A stretch of DNA of 64,000 nucleotides. It comes from Pseudomonas frederiksbergensis. GTDB lineage: Bacteria; Pseudomonadota; Gammaproteobacteria; Pseudomonadales; Pseudomonadaceae. The stretch covers positions 1,215,501-1,279,500 of the forward strand of contig NZ_FNTF01000002.1 of assembly GCF_900105495.1 (NCBI RefSeq). The letters are read 5' to 3'. The notes beneath the pieces are model-generated. The model was not told the DNA's origin, did not search any database, and saw only the letters and a list, made by a program, of their open reading frames with translations. Numbering within the stretch: the first letter of the stretch is position 1; each line of letters starts with the position of its first letter. Shown piece after piece: positions 34,941 to 43,857 of the stretch. Position numbers and translations under genes: made by a program.

Positions 34941-34996
34941 TGCATATACCCTAAGCGTGTATAAAAAATTAATAAACTAACTTTTAGGAATATGCA
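34941..34996. promoter_or_regulatory. Long-arm inverted repeat upstream of sfnB, candidate sulfur-regulator site
   Basis: TGCATATACCCTAA (34941-34954) and TTAGGAATATGCA (34984-34996) are near-perfect inverted arms with a 29-base AT-rich spacer. The right arm contains CTTTTAGGAAT, identical to an 11-mer upstream of tcyJ (38677-38687). Confidence 0.45.
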
Positions 34997-35020
34997 TAGA
35001 AGGCGGTGCCACAGATTCAT

Positions 35021-35151
35021 GTAGCAGCTGGCGAAGCCTGCGTTCGGCTGCGCAGCAGTCGTTAAAACAGGCGCCGCGGTTATTCAGGTTAATCGCGGAT
35101 TCAGGATTTACGACTGCTGCGCAGCCGAACGCAGGCTTCGCCAGCTGCTAC
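35021..35151. repeat. Palindromic repeat, family 4, full copy
   Basis: GTAGCAGCTGGCGAAGCCTG and CAGGCTTCGCCAGCTGCTAC arms. Inner GCTGCGCAGC palindromes flank both arms. It is the second copy of the element that truncates the sigma-54 activator gene. Confidence 0.9.
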
Positions 35152-35159
35152 AAGGGATC

Positions 35160-35924
35160 TCAGTTTTTGCGGGGTTCGGCGGCCATGAGCATTTCTTTCG
35201 GCCGGGCCTTCAAGTACGGATTGGCGCAACCGATCTTCAGCCAGCGCGGCGGTGCCCAACGGGAGTTGTTGCCCACCCGGTCGAGGATGCAATAAGTCAC
35301 TTCCAGCCGCAGGTCTTCGCCGGCTTCGAGAATGATCGCCGGCGGCACCCAGACCTGAATCGGTTGACCGACATCGCAAGCCTTGAGCTTGGGCAGGTCC
35401 ATGCGCACATCGCCCCAGCGCAAGGTGATTTCGTCGTCGGCGGCCATGTTCAGGTAAGGCTCGATGGTCAACGGAACACCGCGCTTGATCTGGTTCGGAT
35501 TGACGCCCTGGCGGCGAATGGTCTCGGGAATGTTCACCGGCTCCAGACTCTGGTTTTCATCGCCGCACAGCGCTGACGGTTGGCCGCCGGGGCAGTCGAG
35601 TTTGATCTGCACCCGTCTGGTGGCTGAAAGGGTGGGGCCTTGCCCGATCTGCATGATCCGGTAGTGCACACGCGAGGTGCCATTGGCGATGAAGCTCTCG
35701 GGCACACGCAATTGGACCGGTTGGCCGACATCGTCAGCCGTCAGTACTCTGGAGGCCACGTAGCAGTTATCCCAGAACAGTTCGATCAGGTCGCCTTCGT
35801 CCATGCCGGAGTAGGGCGCCACATCGATCAGCAGGTGCGCCGCTGAGGTGATGTTGATGCAGGTCTTGTGAGATTGCGCCAGAGTTGGGGCCGCAAGTTC
35901 GGGTTTGTTCGAAGTGCTTGTCAT
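35160..35924 (-). CDS. Two-repeat Ig-like protein of unknown function
   Basis: 254 residues. Two tandem modules of about 85-95 residues align by eye. Module 1 (about 28-115) has DLIELFWDNCYVASRVLTA, DDVGQPVQLRVPESFI and HYRIMQIG. Module 2 (about 145-240) has DEITLRWGDVRMDLPKLKA, CDVGQPIQVWVPPAII and EVTYCILDRVGN. This pattern recalls repeat units seen in large Pseudomonas surface or Ig-like repeat proteins. No signal peptide or membrane segment is seen, so location is unclear. AAGGAG precedes the ATG. It lies between two sulfur operons without an obvious link to them. Confidence 0.7.
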   Translation of the reverse strand: MTSTSNKPELAAPTLAQSHKTCINITSAAHLLIDVAPYSGMDEGDLIELFWDNCYVASRVLTADDVGQPVQLRVPESFIANGTSRVHYRIMQIGQGPTLSATRRVQIKLDCPGGQPSALCGDENQSLEPVNIPETIRRQGVNPNQIKRGVPLTIEPYLNMAADDEITLRWGDVRMDLPKLKACDVGQPIQVWVPPAIILEAGEDLRLEVTYCILDRVGNNSRWAPPRWLKIGCANPYLKARPKEMLMAAEPRKN

Positions 35925-36426
35925 GGGATTCTCCTTGAAGCCTTGCAGCGAAAGTCCGTTTCTGAAAGTTCGAAAGGCGTGAATTACCGGGCAACAAAAC
36001 TGTTCACTGTGTGTGAAATTAAATAGTGAATGAGTGCGAGGTTAATTGCCTGTTGGAGACTAGATAAGAGTGCGCTTGTATAAGTGTCAATAGAGTTTGT
36101 TAGTTAAGTATTGGATCGTGTGTTATTCAGAAAAATCCTACGCAGTGGAGTTAATAAGCTGCACCGCTCTGTCGAATTTGACCTTGTTCTATGGGCTTTT
36201 GGCGGCGGTGTCGACGGCGAAGCCCGGCACGGCGAGGGTGCGGGTCTTGGCTGGATTTTAAGCGAGGTTATTCTGTTGCAGGAGATATATATGTACCGCC
36301 TGCGGCTATAAGAATTTATCTATTGTTCAAAGAGGTGAACAAGCGAAGAGCCTATATCGAGGGTTTTGTTGGTGGGAGTGGTTGTCACTTCCATCCATGG
36401 AAGTTAACAAGTAGTGAGGCGATGTT
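35925..36426. other. 502-base gap, AT-rich, no supported gene
   Basis: Base composition falls well below that of the neighbours, especially at 36000-36190 and 36270-36420. Short frames exist (for example a 66-codon frame at 36111 on the plus strand), but none has a good ribosome site with a family-like product. The region lies between the 3' end of tcyN and the start of the Ig-like gene, so part of it is the latter's promoter. It may be a remnant of inserted DNA. Confidence 0.45.
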
Positions 36427-37182
36427 TCAGTGCTGGGTGTTAGTCAGGAACTTGCTGAGAAACTGCTTCGTCCGTTCTTCTTTTGGATTGGCAAACAGGG
36501 CCTTGGCTTCGCCTTGTTCGACGATCACACCTTTGTCGAAAAACACCACGCGGTTCGCCACGTCCCGGGCAAAGCCCATTTCGTGGGTGACGATAACCAT
36601 GGTGCGCCGCTCTTCGGCGAGGCTGCGGATGGTCGCCAGCACTTCACCTACCAGCTCCGGGTCGAGGGCTGAGGTCGGTTCGTCGAACAGAATCACTTCC
36701 GGCTCCATCGCCAGCGCGCGGGCAATCGCCACACGCTGTTGCTGACCACCGGAAAGGCGACGCGGGTACGCATCTTCCTTGCCCGCCAGGCCGACCCTGG
36801 CCATCAGCTTTTTACCCAGGGCAACGGCTTCGGCGTGCGGGATCTTCTTTACGATGATCGGGCCTTCGATAACGTTTTCCAGGGCGGTGCGATGAGGGAA
36901 CAGGTTGAAGTTCTGGAACACGAAACCCACGTGCTGGCGCAAGCGTCGCACCAGGCTTTGCTGCTGGTTCAGCGGACGGCTGCCATCGATCTCGATGTCA
37001 CCGACCTTGATCCGGCCGCTGGTGGGTTCTTCAAGAAAATTCAGGCAACGCAGGAACGTGGTTTTACCCGAGCCGCTAGGCCCGATGATCGCCACCACCT
37101 CACCTTCCTTCACTTGCAGATCGATGCCGTTGAGCACCACTTGACCCTTGAACTGCTTTGTCAGTTTTTCCACGACAATCAT
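36427..37182 (-). CDS. tcyN: L-cystine ABC transporter ATPase TcyN
   Basis: 251 residues. Walker A is [12 protein letters not shown], the Q-loop [11 protein letters not shown], the signature LSGGQQQR, Walker [16 protein letters not shown], and the H-loop VTHEMGFA. This is a polar amino acid ATPase of the HisP/GlnQ/YecC type. Gene order (binding protein, permease, ATPase, with D-cysteine desulfhydrase upstream) matches the cystine system of pseudomonads and fliY-yecS-yecC of E. coli. It starts 4 bases after tcyL. Confidence 0.9.
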   Translation of the reverse strand: MIVVEKLTKQFKGQVVLNGIDLQVKEGEVVAIIGPSGSGKTTFLRCLNFLEEPTSGRIKVGDIEIDGSRPLNQQQSLVRRLRQHVGFVFQNFNLFPHRTALENVIEGPIIVKKIPHAEAVALGKKLMARVGLAGKEDAYPRRLSGGQQQRVAIARALAMEPEVILFDEPTSALDPELVGEVLATIRSLAEERRTMVIVTHEMGFARDVANRVVFFDKGVIVEQGEAKALFANPKEERTKQFLSKFLTNTQH

Positions 37183-37186
37183 TGGG

Positions 37187-37852
37187 TCAGGACTCCAGAT
37201 CGTGCCGATTGACCCGTGCTTCCAACTGGTTCTGCAGGTGCGAAAGCACCGTGGCCAGAACCCAGTAGATCAGCGCGGCGGCAAGGTACATGGTGAAAAT
37301 TTCAAAGGTACGGGCGGTAATCAGCTGCGCCTGACGGAACAGTTCCGGCACCTGGATCGTGGCTGCCAGCGCGGTGTCCTTCACCAGCGAAATGAAGCTG
37401 TTGCCCAATGGTGGCAGGGCCGTGCGCATCGCTTGCGGCAGGATGGCCCGGCGCAGGGTTTGCGCGCGGGTCATGCCGATACTCGCGGCGGCTTCCCACT
37501 GGCCGCGCTCGATGGAGCTGATCGCGGCACGGAGGATTTCGCAGGCATAGGCCGCCATGTTCAGCGAGAAGCCGATCAGGGCCGCTGGTAGCGGATCAAG
37601 TTCGATGCCCAATTGCGGCAAGCCGTAATAGATCACGAACAGTTGCACCAGCAACGGCGTGCCGCGAAAGAACGACACGTAGATGCGGGCGATCCAGCTC
37701 ACCAGTTTGAAGCGCGACAGGCGCATCAATGCCAGGCCGAAGCCCATCACCAGGCCGAAGAACATCCCGCCCAGGCTCAAGATCACCGTGTAGTACGCGC
37801 CCTTCAGCAGGAAAGGCGCGGAATCCAGCGCAAGTTGGAAAGCTTCTCCCAT
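37187..37852 (-). CDS. tcyL: L-cystine ABC transporter permease TcyL
   Basis: 221 residues with about five membrane helices. The polar amino acid permease signature is visible: [22 protein letters not shown], and an EAA loop reading [24 protein letters not shown]. It acts as a homodimer with TcyN. Its ATG overlaps the tcyJ stop by one base (TAATG), indicating translational coupling. Confidence 0.9.
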   Translation of the reverse strand: MGEAFQLALDSAPFLLKGAYYTVILSLGGMFFGLVMGFGLALMRLSRFKLVSWIARIYVSFFRGTPLLVQLFVIYYGLPQLGIELDPLPAALIGFSLNMAAYACEILRAAISSIERGQWEAAASIGMTRAQTLRRAILPQAMRTALPPLGNSFISLVKDTALAATIQVPELFRQAQLITARTFEIFTMYLAAALIYWVLATVLSHLQNQLEARVNRHDLES

Positions 37853-38646
37853 TATTGAGTGACGTCAGCGCTGAAGTATTTTTCCGACAGCTTTTTCAGC
37901 GTACCGTCGGCACGCAGCTTGTCGATGGCTTTGTTCACTGCAGCAAGCAACTCAGGCTCGCCTTTGCGCAGGGCAATACCGGCTTCCTGGCGGGAGAACG
38001 CTTCGCCGGCGGCGGAAGTGTCCTTGGCCTTCCTGGCGTATTCCAGCGCGGCGAGGCGGTCGATCAGAATGGCGTCGATGCGGCCAACGCGCAGGTCCTG
38101 GAACTTGGTCGGATCATCTTCGTAGGTGCGGATGTCAGCCTTGGGCACATTCTCTTTCACCCATTGCTCGTAGTTGGTGCCCAGGCCTACGCCGACTTTC
38201 TTGCCGGCCAGATCGGCGGCGGTCTTGATGGTGTCTTTGTTTTTGGTCAGGGTCAGCGCCTGAATCCCGGAAACGGTGTACGGCGTGGAGAAGTCGTACT
38301 TCTTCTTGCGCTCTTCGGTGATGGTCACCTGGTTGATCACCGCGTCCAGACGCTTGGATTCCAACGCAGCGAGGATGCCTTCCCATTTGGTCGGCTGCAA
38401 TTTGACTTTCACGCCCAGCTCTTTGGCCAGGGCTTCGGAAAACTCGACTTCGAAGCCGGCCAGTTTGCCGTCGGCGTCGACGAAACTGAACGGTGGGTAA
38501 GTGCCTTCCAGACCCACGTTGATCACGCCGGCGTCTTTGATTTTTTGCAGTTGCTCACCGGCAACCGCTTGCCCCAGCAGACCGGCGCTCAGCGCCAGGC
38601 CCAGCGAACCAACCAGCAGGTTTCGACGTAGTGCGGAAAAATTCAT
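37852..38646 (-). CDS. tcyJ: L-cystine-binding periplasmic protein TcyJ
   Basis: 264 residues. A signal peptide (LLVGSLGLALSAGLLGQAVAG) precedes an SBP_bac_3 fold: GVINVGLEGTYPPFSFVDADGKLAGFEVE, then LDAVINQVTITEERKKKYDFSTPY and a conserved hinge. The length and these blocks match FliY/TcyJ, which bind L-cystine and related compounds. It is the first gene of the tcyJLN operon. CTTTTAGGAAT, shared with the sfnB promoter region, lies about 31-41 bases before the start. Confidence 0.9.
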   Translation of the reverse strand: MNFSALRRNLLVGSLGLALSAGLLGQAVAGEQLQKIKDAGVINVGLEGTYPPFSFVDADGKLAGFEVEFSEALAKELGVKVKLQPTKWEGILAALESKRLDAVINQVTITEERKKKYDFSTPYTVSGIQALTLTKNKDTIKTAADLAGKKVGVGLGTNYEQWVKENVPKADIRTYEDDPTKFQDLRVGRIDAILIDRLAALEYARKAKDTSAAGEAFSRQEAGIALRKGEPELLAAVNKAIDKLRADGTLKKLSEKYFSADVTQ

Positions 38647-38676
38647 GACAAGCCCCTGTGTTTTCTTATGAAGACG

Positions 38677-38687
38677 CTTTTAGGAAT
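38677..38687. promoter_or_regulatory. CTTTTAGGAAT motif upstream of tcyJ
   Basis: This 11-mer is identical to one upstream of sfnB (34981-34991) and similar to CTTTTTAAGAAT upstream of oscA. Its closeness to the tcyJ start (about 31 bases) suggests overlap with the promoter or leader. Candidate shared sulfur-regulator half-site. Confidence 0.35.
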
Positions 38688-38840
38688 GTTGGCAAAATCG
38701 GGATTTGGACGACTGCGATATCCTGCCCTAAAGCAGCGTATGCGTCTCGCTGCAAATTCGCCTGCGGCGTGACTATATGCTGGCGTCTTTAGATTGGAAA
38801 ATAATGAATATCAAGTTTGTTATTCTTTTTTTAGCTAAGT

Positions 38841-38941
38841 AATCGTCCCACGCTTTGCGTGGGAATGCAGCCCGTGACGCTCCGCGTCAATGGACGCGGA
38901 GCGTCCCTAGAGGCATTCCCACGCAGAGCGTGAGAACGATC
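38841..38941. repeat. Palindromic repeat, family 1, full copy (diverged ends)
   Basis: The outer arms have small changes (AATCGTCCCACGC at the left and GCGTGAGAACGATC at the right). It lies between dcyD and tcyJ and ends 2 bases before the dcyD stop. Confidence 0.88.
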
Positions 38942-38943
38942 GC

Positions 38944-39936
38944 CTACAAAAAGTCTTTGTAGGCGAACAATGCCGGCGCCCCGCCGGTATGCAGGAAGAT
39001 GATCGGGCCATCATTGAAGCGCTGGCGCCCGATGCCATCGAGCAAACCCGCCATGGCCTTGCCGGTGTAAACCGGGTCCAGCAGCAAACCTTCCTGACCC
39101 GCCACCAGCTTCACGGCGGCCAACGTTCCGGCATTCGGTTCGCCGTAGCGCGGGCCGAAATACTCGTCCCATAACTCGACCTTGAAACTCGCCGGCAGCC
39201 TCATGCCCAGCAGCTCGGCAGTGCGTTCGGCGAGACCCTGGACTTTCGGGCGCTGGTCTTCGTCGCTGCGAGAAACCGTGACACCAATCACTGGCAAGTC
39301 CGGCAGTGCTTCATTCAGCGCCAACGCCAGACCGCTATGGGTCCCGGCGCTGCCCGAAGCCAGCACCACGGCCGCGAATGTCAGCCCGGTGTCCTTGATC
39401 TGCTCGGCCAATTCCAGCCCGGCACGCACATAACCCAAAGCGCCCAATGCGTTGGAGCCACCAATCGGCACCAGATACGGCTTCTTGCCGTTGTTGCGCA
39501 GGCGATCGGCCAGGGCCTGCAATTGTTCGTCGGCATTGTCGAGGTTTTCCACCAGCTCGATCTTGGCGTCGAACAGGTCCAGCAACAGTCGATTGCCGTT
39601 ACCGACATAGTTGGCGTCGTCGGTACCCAAGGGGTTTTCCAGCAGGGCTACGCAGCCCAGGCCAAGCTTGGCCGCAATGGCGGCGGTTTGGCGCACGTGG
39701 TTGGACTGAAGCGCGCCAGCGGTGATCAAGGTGTCGGCGCCTTGTGCCAGTGCATCGGCTGCCAGGTATTCGAGTTTGCGCAGCTTGTTGCCGCCCATCG
39801 CCAGCGGCGTCAGGTCATCACGCTTGACGTATACATCGCGGCCCAGCCAGGCCGACAGGCGTTCGAGTTTTTCCAGGGCGGTAGGATGACCGAGCAAGTC
39901 GAGACGGTTAAAGCGGGCAAGCTGTTGTTTGATCAT
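38944..39936 (-). CDS. dcyD: D-cysteine desulfhydrase (PLP-dependent)
   Basis: 330 residues of the ACC deaminase/D-cysteine desulfhydrase family (fold II PLP enzymes). The PLP lysine is in [15 protein letters not shown] (about residue 50). A phosphate-binding loop [15 protein letters not shown] and the substrate serine region [16 protein letters not shown] are present. It splits D-cysteine into pyruvate, sulfide and ammonia, and its position next to the cystine transporter repeats the E. coli dcyD-yecSC-fliY context. The ATG at 39936 matches the family start ([20 protein letters not shown]); its ribosome site is weak. Confidence 0.9.
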   Translation of the reverse strand: MIKQQLARFNRLDLLGHPTALEKLERLSAWLGRDVYVKRDDLTPLAMGGNKLRKLEYLAADALAQGADTLITAGALQSNHVRQTAAIAAKLGLGCVALLENPLGTDDANYVGNGNRLLLDLFDAKIELVENLDNADEQLQALADRLRNNGKKPYLVPIGGSNALGALGYVRAGLELAEQIKDTGLTFAAVVLASGSAGTHSGLALALNEALPDLPVIGVTVSRSDEDQRPKVQGLAERTAELLGMRLPASFKVELWDEYFGPRYGEPNAGTLAAVKLVAGQEGLLLDPVYTGKAMAGLLDGIGRQRFNDGPIIFLHTGGAPALFAYKDFL

Positions 39937-40129
39937 GGGGTCCGTACTGGGGGAGGGAGATGACAGGACTATAGGCACGCCTATTTAGCGGGGCAACTGC
40001 CAATCGGCCTTATGCCAAAAAGTGCTGAGCACAGCACAATCGGTTCTTAATTCGGCTTCCAGACCATGCCGTAAAGTAATCGCGGTTATCGCGGCCAGAC
40101 AGTCCGGCCGCCCGTGAGGAGTTTTTACC

Positions 40130-41056
40130 GTGAGCGAGCGTTCCAGTCATTGGGAACTGCAGACCATCGTCAGCCAACTGCGCGCGGCGCGTGACCAGTG
40201 GCGGCTACAAAATGGCCGCGCCAGCACCGAACAGGGCGGTCGCGAGTTGCCTTCCCGAGCGGCCATGGCAGAGATTCTCGAAGCTCTCTGCGGCGCGTTG
40301 TTCCCGATGCGCCTGGGACCGGTGGATTTGCGCGAGGAGAGTGAAGACTTCTACGTCGGCCACACGCTGGACGTTGCGTTGAACGCGTTGCTGGCTCAGG
40401 CGCGACTCGAACTGCGCTACGCCGCTCGCCACAGTGCCCAGGCCGACACCGAAGTCGAGGCCAAGACGATTCAGATCATTCAGGACTTCGCCCTCGCATT
40501 GCCGGGGCTGCGCAGTCTGCTCGACACCGACGTGCTGGCGGCCTATCACGGCGATCCGGCGGCTCGCAGCGTCGATGAAGTGTTGCTGTGCTATCCGGGG
40601 ATTCTGGCGGTGATTCACCATCGCCTGGCCCATCATTTGTACCGCGCCGGATTGCCGCTGCTGGCACGGATCAGCGCGGAAATCGCCCACTCGGCCACCG
40701 GCATCGACATTCACCCTGGCGCGCAGATTGGTCGCAGCTTCTTCATCGATCACGGGACGGGTGTGGTGATCGGCGAGACCGCCATCATCGGCGAGCGTGT
40801 GCGGATTTATCAGGCCGTGACGTTGGGCGCCAAGCGTTTCCCGGCAGATGAAGACGGTCAGTTGCAGAAGGGGCAGCCGCGACATCCGATTGTCGAGGAT
40901 GACGTGGTGATCTATGCCGGTGCGACGATTCTGGGGCGGATCACCATCGGCAAGGGCTCGACCATTGGCGGCAATGTCTGGCTGACCCGCAGCGTGCCGG
41001 CGGGGAGCAACCTGACTCAGGCGAATCTGCAGCATGATGACGGGACGCAGAAGTAA
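40130..41056 (+). CDS. epsC: Serine O-acetyltransferase EpsC
   Basis: 308 residues. A helical N-terminal domain (about 1-185) precedes a left-handed beta-helix built from hexapeptide repeats (about 190-295: IDIHPGAQIGRSFFIDHGTGVVIGETAIIG). It transfers acetyl from acetyl-CoA to L-serine, giving O-acetylserine, the carbon skeleton for cysteine synthesis from sulfide. It therefore connects to the sulfide released by DcyD and the sulfate pathway. GTG start at 40130 with GTGAGGAG upstream. It is divergent from dcyD. Confidence 0.92.
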   Translation: MSERSSHWELQTIVSQLRAARDQWRLQNGRASTEQGGRELPSRAAMAEILEALCGALFPMRLGPVDLREESEDFYVGHTLDVALNALLAQARLELRYAARHSAQADTEVEAKTIQIIQDFALALPGLRSLLDTDVLAAYHGDPAARSVDEVLLCYPGILAVIHHRLAHHLYRAGLPLLARISAEIAHSATGIDIHPGAQIGRSFFIDHGTGVVIGETAIIGERVRIYQAVTLGAKRFPADEDGQLQKGQPRHPIVEDDVVIYAGATILGRITIGKGSTIGGNVWLTRSVPAGSNLTQANLQHDDGTQK

Positions 41057-41089
41057 GCCCGTAAATCTTCGCTGACTGACCCGGCCTCT

Positions 41090-41175
41090 TCGCGAGCAGG
41101 CTCCCACAGTGGATTGATGTTGGACACGGATCTGTGAACGACACTTCTCCCTGTGGGAGTGAGCCTGCTCGCGAT
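41090..41175. repeat. Palindromic repeat, family 2
   Basis: TCGCGAGCAGGCTCCCACAG with a shortened left arm pairs with CTGTGGGAGTGAGCCTGCTC. The left arm has lost four bases (GCTC) compared with other copies. Confidence 0.82.
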
Positions 41176-41320
41176 TGGATTTCAAACCGAACCCGGATAA
41201 TGGCATTTAGCTAATTCTCGACTGAACGAATCCTCTAAATCCCCCGTCATACCCATCCTTGAGCTAGCGTCAGATACTTACCGCCGAGCCTTGCGATTAG
41301 TCCTTAGCACCCTATTCATG

Positions 41321-41348
41321 TTTAACTTGAACGCTCATTCAAGTTAAA
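41321..41348. promoter_or_regulatory. Perfect 28-base palindrome upstream of betT, candidate BetI-type operator
   Basis: TTTAACTTGAA and TTCAAGTTAAA are perfect 11-base arms around CGCTCA, about 95 bases before betT. The centre TTGAACGCTCATTCAA resembles sites of the TetR-family choline repressor BetI. The regulator itself is not in the window. The structure is certain; the regulator assignment is inference. Confidence 0.55.
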
Positions 41349-41440
41349 CCGCCGGTTTGCTGCCCGCTCACAACAGGAGGCTTGCCTTTGCCGAGTCCGT
41401 TATTGATTGCCCTGTTTCACCCCCTTGAGGTGCACCTTTC

Positions 41441-43435
41441 ATGAGTGCATCGCCCACCCCCGCCAGCGGTCAGGTCCGCATGAATCCGCCGGTTTTTTAT
41501 TTCGCGGCGACCTTTATCTTGTTGTTCGCCGTGGTGGTCATGGCGATACCCGAACAGGCCGGTGCCTGGCTTCTGGAAGCGCAAAACTGGGCGGCCAACA
41601 CGGTCGGCTGGTACTACATGCTCGCGATGACCCTGTATCTGGTCTTCGTGGTGGTCACCGCCTTGTCCGGCTACGGCAAAATCAAGCTCGGTGCCGACCA
41701 CGACGAACCCGAATTCAGTTACCTGTCCTGGGCCGGCATGCTGTTCGCCGCCGGGATCAGCATCACGCTGTTCTTCTTTTGCGTATCTGAACCGCTGACC
41801 CATTTGGCGCAACCGCCGCAAGGCGAGGCCGGCACGGCGGATGCGGCGCGTCAGGCGATGCAGATTCTGTTCCTGCACTGGGGCCTGCATGGCTGGGGCG
41901 TGTTTGCCTTTGTCGGTATGGCGCTGGCGTACTTTGCGTATCGCCATAACCTGCCGCTGGCCCTGCGTTCGGCGCTTTATCCGCTGATCGGCAAGCGCAT
42001 CAATGGCCCGATCGGTTACGCGGTGGACGGCTTCGGCATCATTGCCACGGTGTTCGGCCTTGGTGCCGACATGGGCTTTGGCGTGTTGCACCTCAACTCA
42101 GGTCTGGACTACCTGTTCGGCATCGCTCACACCCAGTGGATTCAGGTCGGCCTGATCACGCTGATGATGGGCGCGGCGATCATCGTCGCGGTGTCTGGCG
42201 TCGATAAAGGCGTGCGCGTGATGTCCGACATCAACATGCTGCTGGCCTGTGCGCTGCTGCTGTTCGTGTTGTTCGCCGGCCCGACCCAGCATTTGCTCAA
42301 CACCTTGATCCAGAACATCGGCGACTACCTCGGCGTCTTGCCGATGAAGAGTTTCGACCTCTACGCCTACGACAAACCCAGTGACTGGCTGGGCGGCTGG
42401 ACGGTGTTCTACTGGGCCTGGTGGATCGCATGGTCGCCGTTCGTGGGCCTGTTCATCGCACGGATTTCCCGTGGCCGGACCATCCGCGAATTCGTCTTCG
42501 GTGTGCTGCTGATTCCGCTCGGCTTCACCCTGGCGTGGATGTCGATCTTCGGCAACAGCGCCATCGATCAAGTCCTCAACCACGGCATGAGTGCCCTTGG
42601 CATGTCGGCCATCGATAACCCGTCGATGACCCTCTACCTGCTGCTGGAAACCTACCCGTGGAGCAAAACCGTCATCGCGGTCACGGTGTTCATCAGCTTC
42701 GTGTTCTTCGTGACATCTGCCGATTCCGGCACCGTCGTGCTGTCGACACTGTCCGCCAAGGGCGGCAATCCTGATGAAGACGGGCCGAAATGGCTGCGGG
42801 TGTTCTGGGGCGCAATGACCGCGTTGGTGACCAGTGCGCTGCTGTTCTCCGGCAGCATCGATGCGCTGAAGTCAGCGGTGGTCCTGACCTCGTTGCCGTT
42901 CTCGATGATCTTGCTGCTGATGATGTGGGGGCTGCACAAGGCGTTCTACCTGGAGTCGCAGAAGCAGATCGCTCAACTGCATTCCCTGGCGCCGGTGTCC
43001 GGATCGCGGCGAGGCGGCTGGCGTCAGCGCCTGAGTCAGGCGGTGCATTTCCCGTCACGGGATGAGGTCTATCGCTTCCTCGATACGGCGGTGCGCCCGG
43101 CGATTGAAGAAGTCTCGGCAGTGTTCGTCGAAAAGGGTTTGAAGGTGGTCACACAGCCGGACCCGGCCAACGACAACGTCAGCCTGGAAATCGGTCATGG
43201 TGAGGAGCGTCCGTTCATTTATCAGGTGCAGATGCGCGGCTACTTCACGCCGTCCTTCGCCCGTGGCGGCATGGGTTCCAAGGAACTCAACAACCGTCGT
43301 TACTACCGGGCCGAAGTGCATTTGAGCGAGGGCAGTCAGGATTACGATCTGGTGGGTTACACCAAGGAGCAGATCATCAACGACATCCTCGATCAGTACG
43401 AACGGCACCTGCAATTCCTGCATCTGGTGCGTTGA
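41441..43435 (+). CDS. betT: BCCT-family choline transporter BetT
   Basis: 664 residues. Twelve membrane helices span about 15-520. The BCCT signature region WTVFYWAWWIAWSPFVGLFI is intact, with conserved tryptophans for quaternary-amine binding. A long cytoplasmic tail (about 525-664) is present; in BetT such tails sense osmotic stress. It imports choline (or betaine) by proton or sodium symport for osmoprotection or catabolism. Length matches Pseudomonas BetT (about 660 aa). GAGGTG lies 9 bases before the ATG. Confidence 0.9.
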   Translation: MSASPTPASGQVRMNPPVFYFAATFILLFAVVVMAIPEQAGAWLLEAQNWAANTVGWYYMLAMTLYLVFVVVTALSGYGKIKLGADHDEPEFSYLSWAGMLFAAGISITLFFFCVSEPLTHLAQPPQGEAGTADAARQAMQILFLHWGLHGWGVFAFVGMALAYFAYRHNLPLALRSALYPLIGKRINGPIGYAVDGFGIIATVFGLGADMGFGVLHLNSGLDYLFGIAHTQWIQVGLITLMMGAAIIVAVSGVDKGVRVMSDINMLLACALLLFVLFAGPTQHLLNTLIQNIGDYLGVLPMKSFDLYAYDKPSDWLGGWTVFYWAWWIAWSPFVGLFIARISRGRTIREFVFGVLLIPLGFTLAWMSIFGNSAIDQVLNHGMSALGMSAIDNPSMTLYLLLETYPWSKTVIAVTVFISFVFFVTSADSGTVVLSTLSAKGGNPDEDGPKWLRVFWGAMTALVTSALLFSGSIDALKSAVVLTSLPFSMILLLMMWGLHKAFYLESQKQIAQLHSLAPVSGSRRGGWRQRLSQAVHFPSRDEVYRFLDTAVRPAIEEVSAVFVEKGLKVVTQPDPANDNVSLEIGHGEERPFIYQVQMRGYFTPSFARGGMGSKELNNRRYYRAEVHLSEGSQDYDLVGYTKEQIINDILDQYERHLQFLHLVR

Positions 43436-43461
43436 TCGAGAACCGGTGGCGCCGGGCCTTT

Positions 43462-43722
43462 TCAGGTCTCGGCGCTCAACACCATGAACAGCACCAGCGC
43501 CGCCACCGGCACACTGAACACCACCGTGCCGATCATCAGTTCCGTACTCAGTGACTGGCCGGCGGTGACCATGCCAACGGCGCCGTTGATCAACGTCAAC
43601 GCCAGCCACAGGACCACGAAGCTGTAGGTCAATGTCTGTTGGCTGAAGCCGATTTTCTCGCCGATGAACAGCATCAGCGCCAGCAGGATCAGGCCGAAAG
43701 TGATGATGATCGTGGTGTGCAT
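43462..43722 (-). CDS. Small integral membrane protein (unknown)
   Basis: 86 residues with three predicted membrane helices (about 4-21, 32-50, 63-83). The loop FIGEKIGFSQQTL and a polar stretch after GMVTAGQS are the only hydrophilic parts. No family function is known to me. The start ATG has AAGGGCGGAA upstream. It is convergent with betT (26 bases between the stops). Confidence 0.72.
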   Translation of the reverse strand: MHTTIIITFGLILLALMLFIGEKIGFSQQTLTYSFVVLWLALTLINGAVGMVTAGQSLSTELMIGTVVFSVPVAALVLFMVLSAET

Positions 43723-43765
43723 GGTGGGTTCCGCCCTTCAGATGTGTGTCGCTTTTGCGGCCGCC

Positions 43766-43829
43766 TTCGCGAGCAGGCTCGCTCCCACAGGATTGCGACG
43801 ACCTTGTGGGTGCGAGCCTGCTCGCGATA
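43766..43829. repeat. Palindromic repeat, family 2, short-core copy
   Basis: TTCGCGAGCAGGCTCGCTCC and a GGGTGCGAGCCTGCTCGCGA arm surround a core of only about 20 bases. Confidence 0.88.
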
Positions 43830-43857
43830 GGGGCGCTGCGGTGTCAAGTGAGCATAG

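Larger units (their letters stand above)
34802..35159. other. 358-base gap upstream of the sfnB operon
   Basis: No gene. It contains the putative promoter and operator region of the leftward sfnB operon (34930-35000) and a family 4 repeat (35021-35151) that separates it from the Ig-like gene upstream. I found no clear TGGCAC-N5-TTGC sigma-54 promoter facing sfnB by eye. Confidence 0.5.
41057..41440. other. 384-base gap upstream of betT
   Basis: It holds a family 2 repeat (41090-41175) and then the betT control region with a perfect palindrome (41321-41348). No gene is supported. Confidence 0.5.

Noticed and set aside
36291-36311. Six-codon mini-ORF (MYRLRL) with a perfect GGAG ribosome site, possible leader peptide
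   Set aside because: No gene follows on that strand within reach; the next plus-strand gene is almost 4 kb away, so a leader role is implausible.
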